Shown here: positions 1-9,617 of the stretch, in pieces
How positions within the stretch are numbered: position 1 is the first letter of the stretch
How the letters are laid out: each line of letters begins with the position of its first letter
From: Acinetobacter sp. ANC 4204
GTDB taxonomy: Bacteria > Pseudomonadota > Gammaproteobacteria > Pseudomonadales > Moraxellaceae
Direction of reading: 5' to 3'
NCBI RefSeq assembly: GCF_002135205.1
Contig: NZ_NEFZ01000002.1
Location: 124,001 to 188,000 of the forward strand
Length of the DNA stretch: 64,000 bases
Program-made: the position numbers and the translations under genes
The notes under the pieces: generated by a model
Told to the model about the DNA's origin: nothing
Seen by the model: only the letters and a program-made list of their open reading frames with translations
Databases searched by the model: none

Positions 1-736
1 AGTCATCACCCAGATAGACTTGGCGCACGGTTTCATTGGCTAAGATTTCATCAGGAGAACCTTCAGCAATTACCGCACCCTCACTGACAATATAGGCACG
101 CTCACAAATCGCTAAAGTCTCACGAACGTTATGGTCTGTAATCAATACGCCGATCCCGCGCTGTTTCAATGTTGTAATAATATCTTTAATATCACCGACT
201 GAAATTGGATCAACTCCAGCAAACGGTTCATCCAATAGCATAAATTTTGGATCAGCGGCCAATGCACGTGCAATTTCCGCACGACGACGCTCACCACCAG
301 AGACACTCATACCCAATGAATCTTTAATATGACTGATTTTGAAATCAGCTAATAATTCATGCAAACGTTGTTTACGCTGCTCTTTATTCAAATCTTTTCG
401 TGTTTCCAGAATCGCCATAATATTTTCAGAAATGGTGAGTTTTCTGAAAATAGATGCCTCTTGCGGCAAGTAACCAATACCTTTACGCGCACGTTCATGC
501 ATGGCCAAATCAGACATATCCAAGTCATCAAGATGAATTTCACCTTTATCCATGCGTACCAGTCCAACCACCATATAGAAGCTAGTGGTTTTACCCGCAC
601 CATTTGGTCCAAGTAAGCCAACAATTTGCCCACTTTGCATGCTAAAAGATACATCTTTTACCACCCAACGCTTACTGTAGTTCTTCGCAAGATGCTTGAT
701 GCATAAGGTCTGTGGCTGATTGAGAGTTTGCTCCAT
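1..736 (-). CDS. lptB: LPS export ABC transporter ATP-binding protein LptB (3' end cut by window)
   Basis: Cytoplasmic ATPase of the LptB2FGC complex, which powers lipopolysaccharide extraction from the inner membrane. The translation starts MEQTLNQ and shows a Walker A motif GPNGAGKTT, a Q-loop (YLPQEA), the signature SGGERRR, Walker B FMLLDEP and the switch histidine in TDHNVRE. About 245 codons are present, reaching the usual C-terminal region (YLGDD); the last few codons and stop lie before position 1. Its ATG overlaps the lptA stop by one base (TAATG), so the two are probably translationally coupled. Identity is firm from motifs and from lptC and lptA directly upstream. Confidence 0.95.
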   Translation of the reverse strand, partial: MEQTLNQPQTLCIKHLAKNYSKRWVVKDVSFSMQSGQIVGLLGPNGAGKTTSFYMVVGLVRMDKGEIHLDDLDMSDLAMHERARKGIGYLPQEASIFRKLTISENIMAILETRKDLNKEQRKQRLHELLADFKISHIKDSLGMSVSGGERRRAEIARALAADPKFMLLDEPFAGVDPISVGDIKDIITTLKQRGIGVLITDHNVRETLAICERAYIVSEGAVIAEGSPDEILANETVRQVYLGDD

Positions 737-1302
737 TAGTCACGCGCTCCAGGGAAGGATTGAGAGGCTGAAGGTGGAATCACAATTTGAACTCGACCGC
801 CCGATGAACCACCACTACTCGGTGTACCAATCGCTTCAATATCCCCTTTGTTCATACTATAACGCAGCGTATTACCCCGAATACTGGCACCATCCTGCTC
901 CAAAAGTGCACTACCTGATAAGGTAATAATGCCTGTTTCTGCATTATAAATAATCTTTTGCGCCTGACCTTTGGCAATGCCTTTATTGGTACTGACTTGC
1001 TGCTGAAAACGTGCAGGCTTGCCATTTGCAGTAATGGTACTGATTTGACGGTTTTGGTTCAAATTCGCAACAATCGAGTCGGCCTGAAGTTTCATGGTCC
1101 CTTGTTCAATAATGACATTACCCGTATACGTCGTGACTCCTGTTTTTTCATTAAAGGTTGCACGATCCGCCAACAATGAAATGGCTTTGGTTCGATCACT
1201 TGGTAATGCTAAAGCAAAAGTTGAAACTGCTACACCTAAGCTCAGTGCAAGCGTTTGCTTGAGGAAAGTTTTCGAAATAGAAAATTTTGGATTATGGTTC
1301 AT
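736..1302 (-). CDS. lptA: Lipopolysaccharide transport periplasmic protein LptA
   Basis: Periplasmic bridge protein of the Lpt pathway, carrying LPS from LptC to the outer-membrane LptD. About 188 residues. An N-terminal signal peptide (hydrophobic stretch followed by FALALP) precedes an OstA/beta-jellyroll region with typical alternating strands ([19 protein letters not shown]). A longer frame exists to 1329, but the ATG at 1302 is preceded by GAGGGAAGT at good spacing and gives a normal signal peptide. It overlaps the end of lptC by 11 bases and the start of lptB by one, consistent with one operon. Low sequence conservation is usual for this family; gene order makes the call secure. Confidence 0.92.
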   Translation of the reverse strand: MNHNPKFSISKTFLKQTLALSLGVAVSTFALALPSDRTKAISLLADRATFNEKTGVTTYTGNVIIEQGTMKLQADSIVANLNQNRQISTITANGKPARFQQQVSTNKGIAKGQAQKIIYNAETGIITLSGSALLEQDGASIRGNTLRYSMNKGDIEAIGTPSSGGSSGGRVQIVIPPSASQSFPGARD

Positions 1303-1834
1303 ACTTCCCTCGAATATGGAAAAAGTCATATTGACCCGTATTTAAATTTGCTTTTAAACCCTGACTGACAAATTCTGCTTGTGGTGTTGTGACCACCACT
1401 TGCTGTTGAGATTCAAGTTCACGTGTTTTTGGAAAAGCAGTCAGTTCGACCGTCTCAAACTGCATACGGCCATGATCTAACATTTTTTGAGCAACAACCT
1501 GATTCGTTAATACGACTTTTTCGTTGTCATTAGAGCCATTCGCCTGCTTTGCATAGAATATGGCATCGACTTTTCCTGCTTTATACATTTCAGCATTTAA
1601 GTTTTCTAACTTCGATGTCTTCTTTTGCATATCTTGCTCAAGACGATCTATCTTTGCTCGGACGTATAGATTTCCCCGCTCATCCGTTTGTGTCAGCTGG
1701 ATCTTCTCAGCAGAATAGGTCATGCTCTGCGCAGAATCGACTTCGAGCTTATGCCCCTTTCCACTATAATAGTAATAACCACTACTGATAGCAGCAATCG
1801 CTACGGCAGTGATATATAAAACTTTAGTATCCAT
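1292..1834 (-). CDS. lptC: LPS export inner-membrane protein LptC
   Basis: Bitopic inner-membrane protein that receives LPS from LptBFG and passes it to LptA. It is 180 residues, close to the E. coli protein. One N-terminal transmembrane helix (about residues 4-24) is followed by a periplasmic beta-rich domain. Sequence conservation is modest, but size, topology and position between kdsC and lptA fit. The frame ends inside the start of lptA. It lies 34 bases downstream of kdsC and is probably in the same transcript. Confidence 0.9.
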   Translation of the reverse strand: MDTKVLYITAVAIAAISSGYYYYSGKGHKLEVDSAQSMTYSAEKIQLTQTDERGNLYVRAKIDRLEQDMQKKTSKLENLNAEMYKAGKVDAIFYAKQANGSNDNEKVVLTNQVVAQKMLDHGRMQFETVELTAFPKTRELESQQQVVVTTPQAEFVSQGLKANLNTGQYDFFHIRGKYEP

Positions 1835-1868
1835 AAATGTTAACTAAACTCTCATGCATGCATACTGA

Positions 1869-2408
1869 TTAATGCGGGACTGCGGTATACTTTTCAAGTA
1901 AAGTTTCGTATACGCCTTTGGCTTGTAAAATCATATCGCAAATTTCACGTACAGCACCACGACCACCCATCGCTTGAGTGACTAAATCCGCACGACGACG
2001 AACCTCTAAGTGACCATTCGGTACTGTAACTTTCATACCAGCAATCGCAAATGCAGATAGGTCTGGCCAGTCATCTCCCATATACAAACAGTCCTCTGGC
2101 ACAATGCCGAACTTTGCACAAGCTTCGCGTAGCGCCACACCTTTGTCTTCACGGCCTTGATAAACAAGGTCAACGCCCAAATCAGACATGCGTTTTTCTA
2201 CGATCTGACTCTTACGACCCGTGATAATAACCACTTTCACGCCAGCCTGCTGAACCAGTTTCATACCTAAACCATCACGGATATCGAAGGATTTAATTTC
2301 GTCCCCAGAGTTGGTTAAAGTTACAAAACCATCACTCAAAATACCATCGACATCCAAAACTAGAGCTTCTACATGACGTGCTTGTTCTAACAAAATATAA
2401 GAAGCCAT
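1869..2408 (-). CDS. kdsC: 3-deoxy-D-manno-octulosonate 8-phosphate phosphatase KdsC
   Basis: HAD-superfamily phosphatase that converts Kdo-8-phosphate to Kdo for LPS inner core. It is 179 residues, a normal length for the small tetrameric, cap-less C1-type enzymes. Motif I is DVDGILSDG (nucleophile and acid/base Asp), motif II is the Thr in VIITGRKS, motif III includes a Lys in REDKGVAL, and motif IV is GDDWPD. It follows kdsD by three bases and precedes lptC, matching the conserved kdsD-kdsC-lptCAB order. Confidence 0.96.
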   Translation of the reverse strand: MASYILLEQARHVEALVLDVDGILSDGFVTLTNSGDEIKSFDIRDGLGMKLVQQAGVKVVIITGRKSQIVEKRMSDLGVDLVYQGREDKGVALREACAKFGIVPEDCLYMGDDWPDLSAFAIAGMKVTVPNGHLEVRRRADLVTQAMGGRGAVREICDMILQAKGVYETLLEKYTAVPH

Positions 2409-2411
2409 TTC

Positions 2412-3389
2412 TTAGTTCACCCCAGCTTGAATCAGGTCATGCATACTCAACACACCAATCACTTTATTGGCATCATCAACGACGACAAATTGGTTAATTT
2501 TCTTTTCGTTCATTCGCTCTAAGGCTTCGACAGCACGTGCTTCGGCAGAAATTGTCAGTGGATTTTGAGTCATCACATTTGACACAGCCAAGTTCACATC
2601 AAAACCTTGTTGCTTATCAATCAAACGACGTAAGTCACCATCGGTAAAAATACCCAACAGTCGATCATTTTCATCCACAATTGTGGTTAAACCTAGGCGT
2701 TTGTTTGAGATTTCGTAAAGAACTTTGTTCATTGCTGTATCTGGAGACACTTTTGGTAACTCATCCCCTGTATGCATTAAATGTTTCACATGCAACAACA
2801 GACGTTTACCGAGCGCGCCAGCGGGATGGGAACGAGCAAAATCATCTGACGTAAAACCACGAGCTTCGAGTAGTGCAACAGCCAATGCATCTCCCAAAGC
2901 TAAGGTTGCTGTGGTACTTGATGTTGGTGCCAAACCCAATGGGCACGCTTCTTGGATATCACCTAAGGTCAACGCCACATCAGCATTTTGTGGCATTGGT
3001 CCACGTTCATCACCACTGATGGTAATTAAAGGCACACCTAAATATTTAATCAAAGGCATCAGCATCATAATTTCATCACTCTTGCCCGAGTTTGAAATCG
3101 CAATCAATACATCGCCTGCAACCAACATCCCCAAATCACCGTGACCAGCCTCACCAGGGTGCATGAAAAATGATGGCGTGCCTGTAGAAGCAAACGTAGC
3201 TGCCATTTTTCGTCCAATATGTCCCGACTTTCCCATTCCAGTTATGACTAAACGCCCTTTACACTTTAAAATAATTTCACATGCACGAGTGAAACGATCA
3301 TCTATTTGCTGTGCAAGAACTGATAATGCTTGTCGCTCTATCTCAAGAGTTTCTAAAGCCACTTTTTGGAAATCAATAGGATTTGACAT
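2412..3389 (-). CDS. kdsD: D-arabinose 5-phosphate isomerase KdsD
   Basis: Isomerises ribulose 5-phosphate to arabinose 5-phosphate, the first committed step to Kdo. About 325 residues: an N-terminal SIS sugar-isomerase domain (about 35-170, with GMGKSGHIGRK, ASTGTPSFF and ISNSGKSDE) and two CBS domains (about 205-325). A longer frame reaches 3404 but would begin at TTG; the ATG at 3389 gives the family-typical length. First gene of the kds/lpt operon; about 275 bases upstream separate it from cobS, giving room for a promoter that I could not pinpoint. Confidence 0.95.
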   Translation of the reverse strand: MSNPIDFQKVALETLEIERQALSVLAQQIDDRFTRACEIILKCKGRLVITGMGKSGHIGRKMAATFASTGTPSFFMHPGEAGHGDLGMLVAGDVLIAISNSGKSDEIMMLMPLIKYLGVPLITISGDERGPMPQNADVALTLGDIQEACPLGLAPTSSTTATLALGDALAVALLEARGFTSDDFARSHPAGALGKRLLLHVKHLMHTGDELPKVSPDTAMNKVLYEISNKRLGLTTIVDENDRLLGIFTDGDLRRLIDKQQGFDVNLAVSNVMTQNPLTISAEARAVEALERMNEKKINQFVVVDDANKVIGVLSMHDLIQAGVN

Positions 3390-3664
3390 ATTTTCAGAAT
3401 TCAATGCTGTTTTACCTGAATTGCATGATGATATTAAACACTACCATCACATAAAAAATAATTTCCAAGATTTTATCATATCTAGGTTGTCAACTAGCGT
3501 GGAAATCTTTGGATTTTCACAACATATCTACAAATGATCCATTCGAACAATTGAATCTCTATTTTAATGATCTATATTGTCCGCTTTTATACTGATACTT
3601 TTACCATTCGATCAAGACCTGCTATCGCTTTACATCAAACGACGATTTTTTTTGGTTGATATAG

Positions 3665-4408
3665 TTAGGCTAAATAAAATACAGCAAACACAAAACTCAA
3701 TAATGTGGCTAATTCAATTATTTCAATACTTGCCCCGATGGTATCGCCTGTCACTCCCCCGATACGCTGTATAAATTTACACCGTAAATACCACAATGCT
3801 AAATAAAATGAGGCAAGGACAACAACTCCAATCCATGCCCAATACAAGGCCACTAAAGGCGTAAGCAATAAAAGTGCTATTGCGATTGGTCGAGCTAAAT
3901 GTTGACCCAACTGGCTACCAAGTCCTTTTTCACGTACATAGTCTGTGCTTAAAAAGAAAAAAAGAGGTACGAGACGCCCTAACAGAGGAAAAAGCATCAG
4001 CGCTGTATACAGCTGTTTTTGTAATAACACATACAATACCGACCATTTTAATAGGCACACAATGACAAGACTGAGTACACCTATAGGCCCACAACTCGGA
4101 TCTTTCATGATCGCCAGTGTGCGTGCTTTATCGCCAAAACCACCAACCCAAGCATCTGCGGTATCGGCCAAACCATCCAGATGCAAACCACCTGTCAGCC
4201 AAATCCAGAGCACTAGAATTACACTGCTTAATAGCACAACTGGCAAAGCATGTAATAACAGGGCAATTCCATACAGAATGCTTCCTATGAGCAAACCCAC
4301 TACAGGATAAAACAACAATGCCTGCGCATTTTGCTGAGGCGTTGGCATTGCGCTTAAGCGAACTGGAAACGTCGTTAAAAACTGTAATGCAATCCAAAAA
4401 GGTGTCAT
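3665..4408 (-). CDS. cobS: Adenosylcobinamide-GDP ribazoletransferase (cobalamin synthase) CobS
   Basis: Integral membrane enzyme joining adenosylcobinamide-GDP to alpha-ribazole (phosphate) to form adenosylcobalamin (phosphate). It is 247 residues, highly hydrophobic with about six to seven membrane segments, and carries the family signature GGLHLDGLADTADAW near residue 60 and GVTGDTIGA near 215. Its ATG overlaps the cobC stop by one base. It is last in the cob operon; no convincing terminator is visible between it and kdsD. Confidence 0.94.
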   Translation of the reverse strand: MTPFWIALQFLTTFPVRLSAMPTPQQNAQALLFYPVVGLLIGSILYGIALLLHALPVVLLSSVILVLWIWLTGGLHLDGLADTADAWVGGFGDKARTLAIMKDPSCGPIGVLSLVIVCLLKWSVLYVLLQKQLYTALMLFPLLGRLVPLFFFLSTDYVREKGLGSQLGQHLARPIAIALLLLTPLVALYWAWIGVVVLASFYLALWYLRCKFIQRIGGVTGDTIGASIEIIELATLLSFVFAVFYLA

Positions 4409-5010
4409 TACACGTCCTCACTTTGAATAAACTGAAGCTGCCCTTGAGTAAAAACAAAGCAGTTCAACTGCCCTAACTCTGCTGACATTTTTAAAAGATC
4501 ATTATCATGCTGTTTTAGCGCTTGGCATTTTAAGAGTTTAATCACTCCAGCATGGGAAATAATCAATGCACGTGTCCAGCCCTGCGCATGCATTTGTTGG
4601 GTCAACCTCTCTACAGACTTTAGAACACGGCTTTTAAATGCCAATAGGCTTTCTGCCTGAGGCGGGGTAAAGCTTAACGGTGTTTGCCAAAATTGGGCCA
4701 ACTCATCTGGAAAGAGTTGATAAAGTCGCTCAGTCGGCTGAGCTTCCCATTCTCCAAAATTCATTTCTTGCAAATTCGGTTCTATAAACAAAGGAAGCTG
4801 TTTTTGCTCGGCCCATTGCTCTGCAAACAGACGGCAGCGCTGTAGCGGTGAGCTATAAATGACATCCCATGCCTGACTAACCTGCTCAGTCTGCGTGAGG
4901 GTAGATTGCATTTGCATCCAACCTTTCGCCGTCAAAGCATCATCCGTTTTACCCCGTAGGGTATGACTTAAGCTGGTTTCGCCATGGCGCAGAAAATCTA
5001 AATACAACAT
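4408..5010 (-). CDS. cobC: Histidine phosphatase family protein, probable alpha-ribazole phosphatase CobC
   Basis: Phosphohistidine phosphatase fold: FLRHGETSL carries the catalytic RHG near the N-terminus, and ISHAGVIK carries the second histidine near residue 150. It is 200 residues. In the cob operon, between cobT and cobS, the likely role is removing the phosphate from alpha-ribazole 5'-phosphate or adenosylcobalamin phosphate. The substrate is inferred from context; members of this superfamily cannot be told apart by motif alone. It starts two bases after cobT ends and overlaps cobS by one base. Confidence 0.85.
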   Translation of the reverse strand: MLYLDFLRHGETSLSHTLRGKTDDALTAKGWMQMQSTLTQTEQVSQAWDVIYSSPLQRCRLFAEQWAEQKQLPLFIEPNLQEMNFGEWEAQPTERLYQLFPDELAQFWQTPLSFTPPQAESLLAFKSRVLKSVERLTQQMHAQGWTRALIISHAGVIKLLKCQALKQHDNDLLKMSAELGQLNCFVFTQGQLQFIQSEDV

Positions 5011-5012
5011 CT

Positions 5013-6065
5013 TTAAACTTTCTCACCAATCACGGCTGCTTCAGCAAATGTTGCCATCTCATTATGTAAACGACAGGCGAGTTTGATCAATCCAAGTGCA
5101 GCCCCTGCACCACTGCCTTCTCCCAACCGTAGGTTCAGCTTCAATAAAGGCATCGCTTTAAGTTCTTGCAACAAACGCACATGACCATATTCAGCCGACT
5201 GATGTCCAAAAAGCATCCAAGCGCGAACCTGTGGATTTAAACGTACTGCGAGCAAAGCCGAAACAGTACTGATAAACCCATCCACCACCATCGGCAGACC
5301 CAATTGCGCACAGCGAATATACGCGCCTGTCATGGCTGCGATTTCAAGTCCACCCACGGCACATAAGGCTTTAAATGGATCGTTCCCGACATATTGGGCA
5401 TGCAGTGCAAGTGCTTGGTCGATCACATGTTTTTTATGTATCAATTGTTCAGTACGGATACCCGTTCCAACACCTGTTAACTTTTCAGCAGGTTCAGCCA
5501 ATAAAAAACAAGCGACAGCTGAAGCTGAACAGGTATTTCCAATTCCCATTTCACCCGCAACATAGATATCCGCCCCATAAGCGATGGCATCTTCCACACT
5601 TTTTTGCCCCAAAGCAAAAGCAGCTTTACATTCAACTTCAGTCATAGCCAGGGTTTGAGCAAAGTTAGCCGTACCCGCGCGGATGCAGTGGCGTTCAACT
5701 CCGACATATTCATAAGCTTCACCGACTGAACCACAGTCGATGACTTGTAATTTAGCTTGATACTCTTTGGCAATCACACTAATACACGCCCCACCTGTTG
5801 CGAAGTTCTGCAACATTTGACGTGTCACCGCTTGTGGGTAGGCAGAAATATTTTCTTCCATCACCCCATGATCACCTGCAAAAATCGTAATCCATGGGCG
5901 GTCAATCTTAGGTTTTACAGTGTTTTGCAAACTGGCTAAGGTCACTGCAACCGATTCAAGCTCCGACAATGATCCCGTTGGTTTGGTCAACTGTGACTGG
6001 CGTACTAGGGCTTGAGCCAATACTGACTCACTCGGACTTTGACATGCTTCTAACCACCAACTCAC
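5013..6065 (-). CDS. cobT: Nicotinate-nucleotide--dimethylbenzimidazole phosphoribosyltransferase CobT
   Basis: Makes alpha-ribazole 5'-phosphate from nicotinate mononucleotide and dimethylbenzimidazole, building the lower ligand of cobalamin. It is 350 residues, normal length. Recognisable segments are TKPTGSLSELE, FAGDHGVMEENISAYP, GEMGIGNTCSA, and the C-terminal RLGEGSGAGAALGL that contains the catalytic Glu. Translation begins at a GTG that overlaps the cobU stop (GTGA), a sign of coupled translation. Confidence 0.96.
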   Translation of the reverse strand: MSWWLEACQSPSESVLAQALVRQSQLTKPTGSLSELESVAVTLASLQNTVKPKIDRPWITIFAGDHGVMEENISAYPQAVTRQMLQNFATGGACISVIAKEYQAKLQVIDCGSVGEAYEYVGVERHCIRAGTANFAQTLAMTEVECKAAFALGQKSVEDAIAYGADIYVAGEMGIGNTCSASAVACFLLAEPAEKLTGVGTGIRTEQLIHKKHVIDQALALHAQYVGNDPFKALCAVGGLEIAAMTGAYIRCAQLGLPMVVDGFISTVSALLAVRLNPQVRAWMLFGHQSAEYGHVRLLQELKAMPLLKLNLRLGEGSGAGAALGLIKLACRLHNEMATFAEAAVIGEKV

Positions 6066-6580
6066 ACTTGTTCTCCTTTTAAAATCATGGGAAATCCTGC
6101 CACGCAGAACACCACTTTTGTTGCGATTTGACCTAACTGCTGATGCAATCGCCCTGTTTCATCGACAAAGCGACGGCTAATTTGCCCCATTGGAACCACA
6201 CCTAAACCTGTTTCATTACTCACTAAAATCAGCTCGGACTGTAAACTTCCCACAACATCTAACAACTTCTGACATTCTTGAACTTGTAAGTTTGAGTCAG
6301 TCTGCATCAGTAAATTACTCATCCATAAGGTCAGGCAATCGACCAAAATGGTTTGGTTTGGGCGATCTAATTTAACCAAATGCTCTGCAAGATAAATGGG
6401 TTCTTCACACAGCCCCCAATCTTCGGGTCGTTGCTGCTGATGGTGTTGAATACGCGCTTGCATTTCCCCATCTAAAGCTTGTGCTGTGGCGACATAGACC
6501 ACTGGCTGCGCTAACTGTTGTGCAACCTGCTCTGCCAAGCGGCTTTTCCCCGAACGTGCACCACCTAAAATCAGTTGCAT
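6062..6580 (-). CDS. cobU: Bifunctional adenosylcobinamide kinase / guanylyltransferase CobU (CobP)
   Basis: Phosphorylates adenosylcobinamide and then transfers GMP to give adenosylcobinamide-GDP, the CobS substrate. It is 172 residues. The P-loop GGARSGKS lies at residues 5-12; VYVATAQ, RIQHHQQQRP with the guanylylated-His region, and DCLTLWMSNLL follow. Its start overlaps the end of the upstream 2H-phosphoesterase-like gene by 10 bases and its stop overlaps cobT by four. Confidence 0.95.
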   Translation of the reverse strand: MQLILGGARSGKSRLAEQVAQQLAQPVVYVATAQALDGEMQARIQHHQQQRPEDWGLCEEPIYLAEHLVKLDRPNQTILVDCLTLWMSNLLMQTDSNLQVQECQKLLDVVGSLQSELILVSNETGLGVVPMGQISRRFVDETGRLHQQLGQIATKVVFCVAGFPMILKGEQV

Positions 6581-7254
6581 TGTGCATTTCCCAACTTAAT
6601 TTGTGTATGTGAAAACAATGGCCCTTGTAAAACATCTGCCTGATAAAAACCAAACGTGAGCTTTGAGATGTTTAAGCTATAGTTGATGTCTTCAATTTCA
6701 GCCATACGTGTCAATACATGATCACTACTCACCGCTTCACGGTATAGACCTAATGTAATATGCGGACAATAACTTAATGCCGCGACTTCCTGCGATGTAT
6801 GCAACAATGTTTTTCTAATTTTTTCTAACACGCCTGCGGTATCATCCACTTTTAAAAATAAGGCACTTTCAAAACTATTTAATCCACCTATCTGTAACTG
6901 AAAAGATTCTAGCTTTAAATTTTTAAGGCGTTCAAGCTGCTGATTCATTTGCGCTCGACTAAAGTCGTCCGACTGTGTTGCCTGTTCTACCCAAAAACCA
7001 GCAACAAATAAGGTGATATGAAACTGCCGTTGATTCGGTTGATAAAGTAAATCTGAAAACTGCTCACGAAGCTGGGTTAAATAGCTGACCAAAACAGGAT
7101 CATTCACTTCAATATACCAAAGTGCATAGTGCTCACGTCCCAAATGCCATTCAGGATAGTCTCGATCTTCGGTCGGTACGACAGTTCTATTGGGTTGAAG
7201 GAACACAATTTTATTCACAAATGAAGATGAATGATTTAAGCATATTTTTGTCAA
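6571..7254 (-). CDS. 2H phosphoesterase superfamily protein (2'-5' RNA ligase-like), first gene of the cob operon
   Basis: About 227 residues with two HxT-type motifs, FHITLF near residue 105 and PHITLG near 182. That spacing is typical of the 2H phosphoesterase fold, whose members act on cyclic phosphates or 2'-5' linkages. Its end overlaps cobU by 10 bases, so it is probably co-transcribed with the cobalamin genes, but no family member is known to me as a cobalamin enzyme. The frame opens at TTG with no convincing ribosome-binding site; a GTG about 12 codons inside is an alternative, so the start is uncertain. Exact substrate unknown. Confidence 0.75.
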   Translation of the reverse strand: MTKICLNHSSSFVNKIVFLQPNRTVVPTEDRDYPEWHLGREHYALWYIEVNDPVLVSYLTQLREQFSDLLYQPNQRQFHITLFVAGFWVEQATQSDDFSRAQMNQQLERLKNLKLESFQLQIGGLNSFESALFLKVDDTAGVLEKIRKTLLHTSQEVAALSYCPHITLGLYREAVSSDHVLTRMAEIEDINYSLNISKLTFGFYQADVLQGPLFSHTQIKLGNAQCN

Positions 7255-7328
7255 AATGATGGGCTGAAACGCCGAGATAATTTCACATTTAAATGAATTA
7301 TTTTCAACACACTCAAATTACAGACATA

Positions 7329-7360
7329 AAAAAAACCTCAAGCTTAGCTTGAGGTTTTTT
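7329..7360 (-). terminator. Rho-independent terminator downstream of tRNA-Gly
   Basis: Perfect inverted repeat CCTCAAGC / GCTTGAGG with a three-base loop, flanked by A and T runs on both sides so it could act in either direction. It lies directly 3' of the minus-strand tRNA-Gly, and upstream of the cob operon. Confidence 0.85.
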
Positions 7361-7366
7361 AAATTT

Positions 7367-7442
<76 letters not shown>

Positions 7443-7506
7443 AATATGGATGTGCATTATAGAGAGTTTTATCAAACTGTCAACACTCTATAATGCAATT
7501 GCTGAA

Positions 7507-8928
7507 TTAATCAGCACGGCGCCAAATTGTCCCTTGACGGGTGTCTTCCAAAACAACACCCTGATCTAACAAAGACTGACGAATTCCATCCGCTTTGGCA
7601 AACTCTTTGGCTTTTTTCGCGTCTTGACGTTGTTGAATCAAATCTTCAATTTGTTCTTCAGACAAAGCCAAAGCCTCTTGCCCAATGTCAGACTTCAGAA
7701 ATTCTTCAACATTGTGCTGAACCAAACCTAAAATATTGGTTAAATGACGCAAGGTTGCATAGTAAATTGCCGCTTGCTCAGCGTGTTGCTCTTTCACTGC
7801 ACGGTTCAATTCTTTGTTAACTTCAAACAACACCGCAATGGCTTCGGCGGTATTAAAGTCATCCCGCATGGCACTGTTGAAACGCTCAAGCAATGTTTCA
7901 TCCAACGTATCGACGTGCGTATCACCATAGGCTTGTTGATATGCCTTAAATGAATGGTAGAAACGTGACAGTGCTGTTTTTGCTTCTTTTAAAGCAACAT
8001 CAGAGAAGTTCACAGGACTACGATAGTGCGATGACACAATAAAGTAACGAATCACTTCAGGGTGAAACTTATCCATCACATCACGAATGGTAAAGAAATT
8101 GCCCAATGACTTCGACATTTTCTCGCCATCAACGTTGATGAAACCGACATGCATCCAGTAGTTGACATACTGCTCACCGGTTGAAGCCTCAGACTGTGCA
8201 ATTTCATTTTCATGGTGCGGGAACATGAGATCCGAACCGCCGCCGTGAATGTCAAAATGATTACCTAGGCAGCAAGTCGACATCGCAGAACATTCAATAT
8301 GCCAGCCCGGACGACCTTTGCCCCACGGCGAAGCCCATGCAGGTTCATTTTCTTTGGCATGTTTCCAAAGTACAAAGTCAAAGGGATGTTTTTTCTCAAC
8401 TTCAACATCGACCCGTTCAGAAGCACCCGCTTGCATGTCTTCCAGTTTGCGACCTGAAAGACGACCATATTTGGCAAATTTTTCTACTTGGAAATACACA
8501 TCACCATTGGTAGATGGATACGCAGTGCCTTTTTTAACCAAATTGCCAATCATGCTCTGCATTTGGTCAATATAATCCGTTGCACGTGGGGCTTCGTCTG
8601 GATGTAGACAACCTAAGTTTTCAGCATCTTCATTCATGGCTTGAATAAAGCGATCTGTTAATTGCGTAATCGACTCGCCATTTTCATTGGCACGTTTAAT
8701 GATTTTGTCGTCAATGTCGGTAATGTTACGCACATATTTCACGCTCCAACCTTGGCTACGCAAGAAGCGAATAATATAGTCAAATGCAACCATCACACGC
8801 GCATGTCCAATATGACAGTAGTCATACACCGTCATACCGCAGACATACATATCAATATGCCCCTCAACACGAGGTACGAATTCTACTTTTTTGCGTTGCT
8901 CTGAGTTATATAGAACAAATGGTTGCAT
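7507..8928 (-). CDS. cysS: Cysteinyl-tRNA synthetase
   Basis: Charges tRNA-Cys in the cytoplasm. It is 473 residues, normal for the bacterial class Ia enzyme. The HIGH motif appears as [10 protein letters not shown] near residue 35, the KMSKS loop as [11 protein letters not shown] near 268, and zinc-binding residues include the Cys before GMTVYD and those in WHIECSAMS and PHHENE. It stands alone, with tRNA-Gly 65 bases downstream on the same strand. Confidence 0.98.
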   Translation of the reverse strand: MQPFVLYNSEQRKKVEFVPRVEGHIDMYVCGMTVYDYCHIGHARVMVAFDYIIRFLRSQGWSVKYVRNITDIDDKIIKRANENGESITQLTDRFIQAMNEDAENLGCLHPDEAPRATDYIDQMQSMIGNLVKKGTAYPSTNGDVYFQVEKFAKYGRLSGRKLEDMQAGASERVDVEVEKKHPFDFVLWKHAKENEPAWASPWGKGRPGWHIECSAMSTCCLGNHFDIHGGGSDLMFPHHENEIAQSEASTGEQYVNYWMHVGFINVDGEKMSKSLGNFFTIRDVMDKFHPEVIRYFIVSSHYRSPVNFSDVALKEAKTALSRFYHSFKAYQQAYGDTHVDTLDETLLERFNSAMRDDFNTAEAIAVLFEVNKELNRAVKEQHAEQAAIYYATLRHLTNILGLVQHNVEEFLKSDIGQEALALSEEQIEDLIQQRQDAKKAKEFAKADGIRQSLLDQGVVLEDTRQGTIWRRAD

Positions 8929-9073
8929 AGCGATTCAAAAGACTTTAAATATAAGAATGGATTATCTTAACCTAAGCATTATTTTTCATAAAGTTTTCAG
9001 AAGATTTTTCTTCAAATTATCTCACCGCTTTCCTTTTTAAACTCATCAAGTGCTAAATTTTCTCATGCAAATC

Positions 9074-9616
9074 TTAAAGGTGCCACTGGTAAATATTGGC
9101 ATTGAATAATGCACTTTGCTGAGCATGAACATACGCATGATCACAGTGCTCGTGGCTATGAGGTTTTGGCACTTCATGGTCTTTTCGAATACAACAACCT
9201 TCGACATATTGACTGCTACCGTCCAGATAAAACTCTTCTTTCCATACAGGAACTTCATGTTTCACTCGTTCGACAGCTTCCTCACAGGCTTGAAAGGCTT
9301 CATGGCGGTGCGCAGCGTAAGCCATCGCAATAATGGCAGTATCGCCAATAGCTAAAGTACCAATCCGATGTACCACCCGAACATAAGACACGCCATATTT
9401 GAATTGGATCTCTTGTTCAATTTGACGAATCATTTTTTCAGCGACAGGTGCATAAGCACTATATTTCAATGCTTGGACAGCTTTACCTTGATGGTGATTT
9501 CGCACCGTACCAATAAATATACCCATAGCGCCGCACTCAGGAAAATGCTGGATACCATCAAAGTCATTTTGACTAAAAGCAGATGCTTGAATACGTGAAA
9601 ACTGTTTTAAGGTCAT
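9074..9616 (-). CDS. moaE: Molybdopterin synthase catalytic subunit MoaE with a His-rich C-terminal extension
   Basis: Large subunit of molybdopterin synthase, which transfers sulfur from MoaD thiocarboxylate to cyclic pyranopterin monophosphate. Core features: GAMGIFIGTVRNHHQG, HRIGTL, AAHRHEAFQACE and the active-site region PVWKEEFY. About 180 residues against about 150 in E. coli; the extra C-terminal stretch is rich in His (PHSHEHCDHAYVH). The ATG at 9616 follows GGGGG at good spacing and lies one base after the moaA stop; a TTG frame opening at 9628 is less likely. moaD and moaC are not in the window. Confidence 0.92.
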   Translation of the reverse strand: MTLKQFSRIQASAFSQNDFDGIQHFPECGAMGIFIGTVRNHHQGKAVQALKYSAYAPVAEKMIRQIEQEIQFKYGVSYVRVVHRIGTLAIGDTAIIAMAYAAHRHEAFQACEEAVERVKHEVPVWKEEFYLDGSSQYVEGCCIRKDHEVPKPHSHEHCDHAYVHAQQSALFNANIYQWHL

Positions 9617-9617
9617 T

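Noticed and set aside
7255..7366. Possible cobalamin riboswitch upstream of the cob operon
   Set aside because: Only about 75 bases lie between the first cob-operon gene and the tRNA terminator, too short for the riboswitch, and no B12-box-like sequence was seen.
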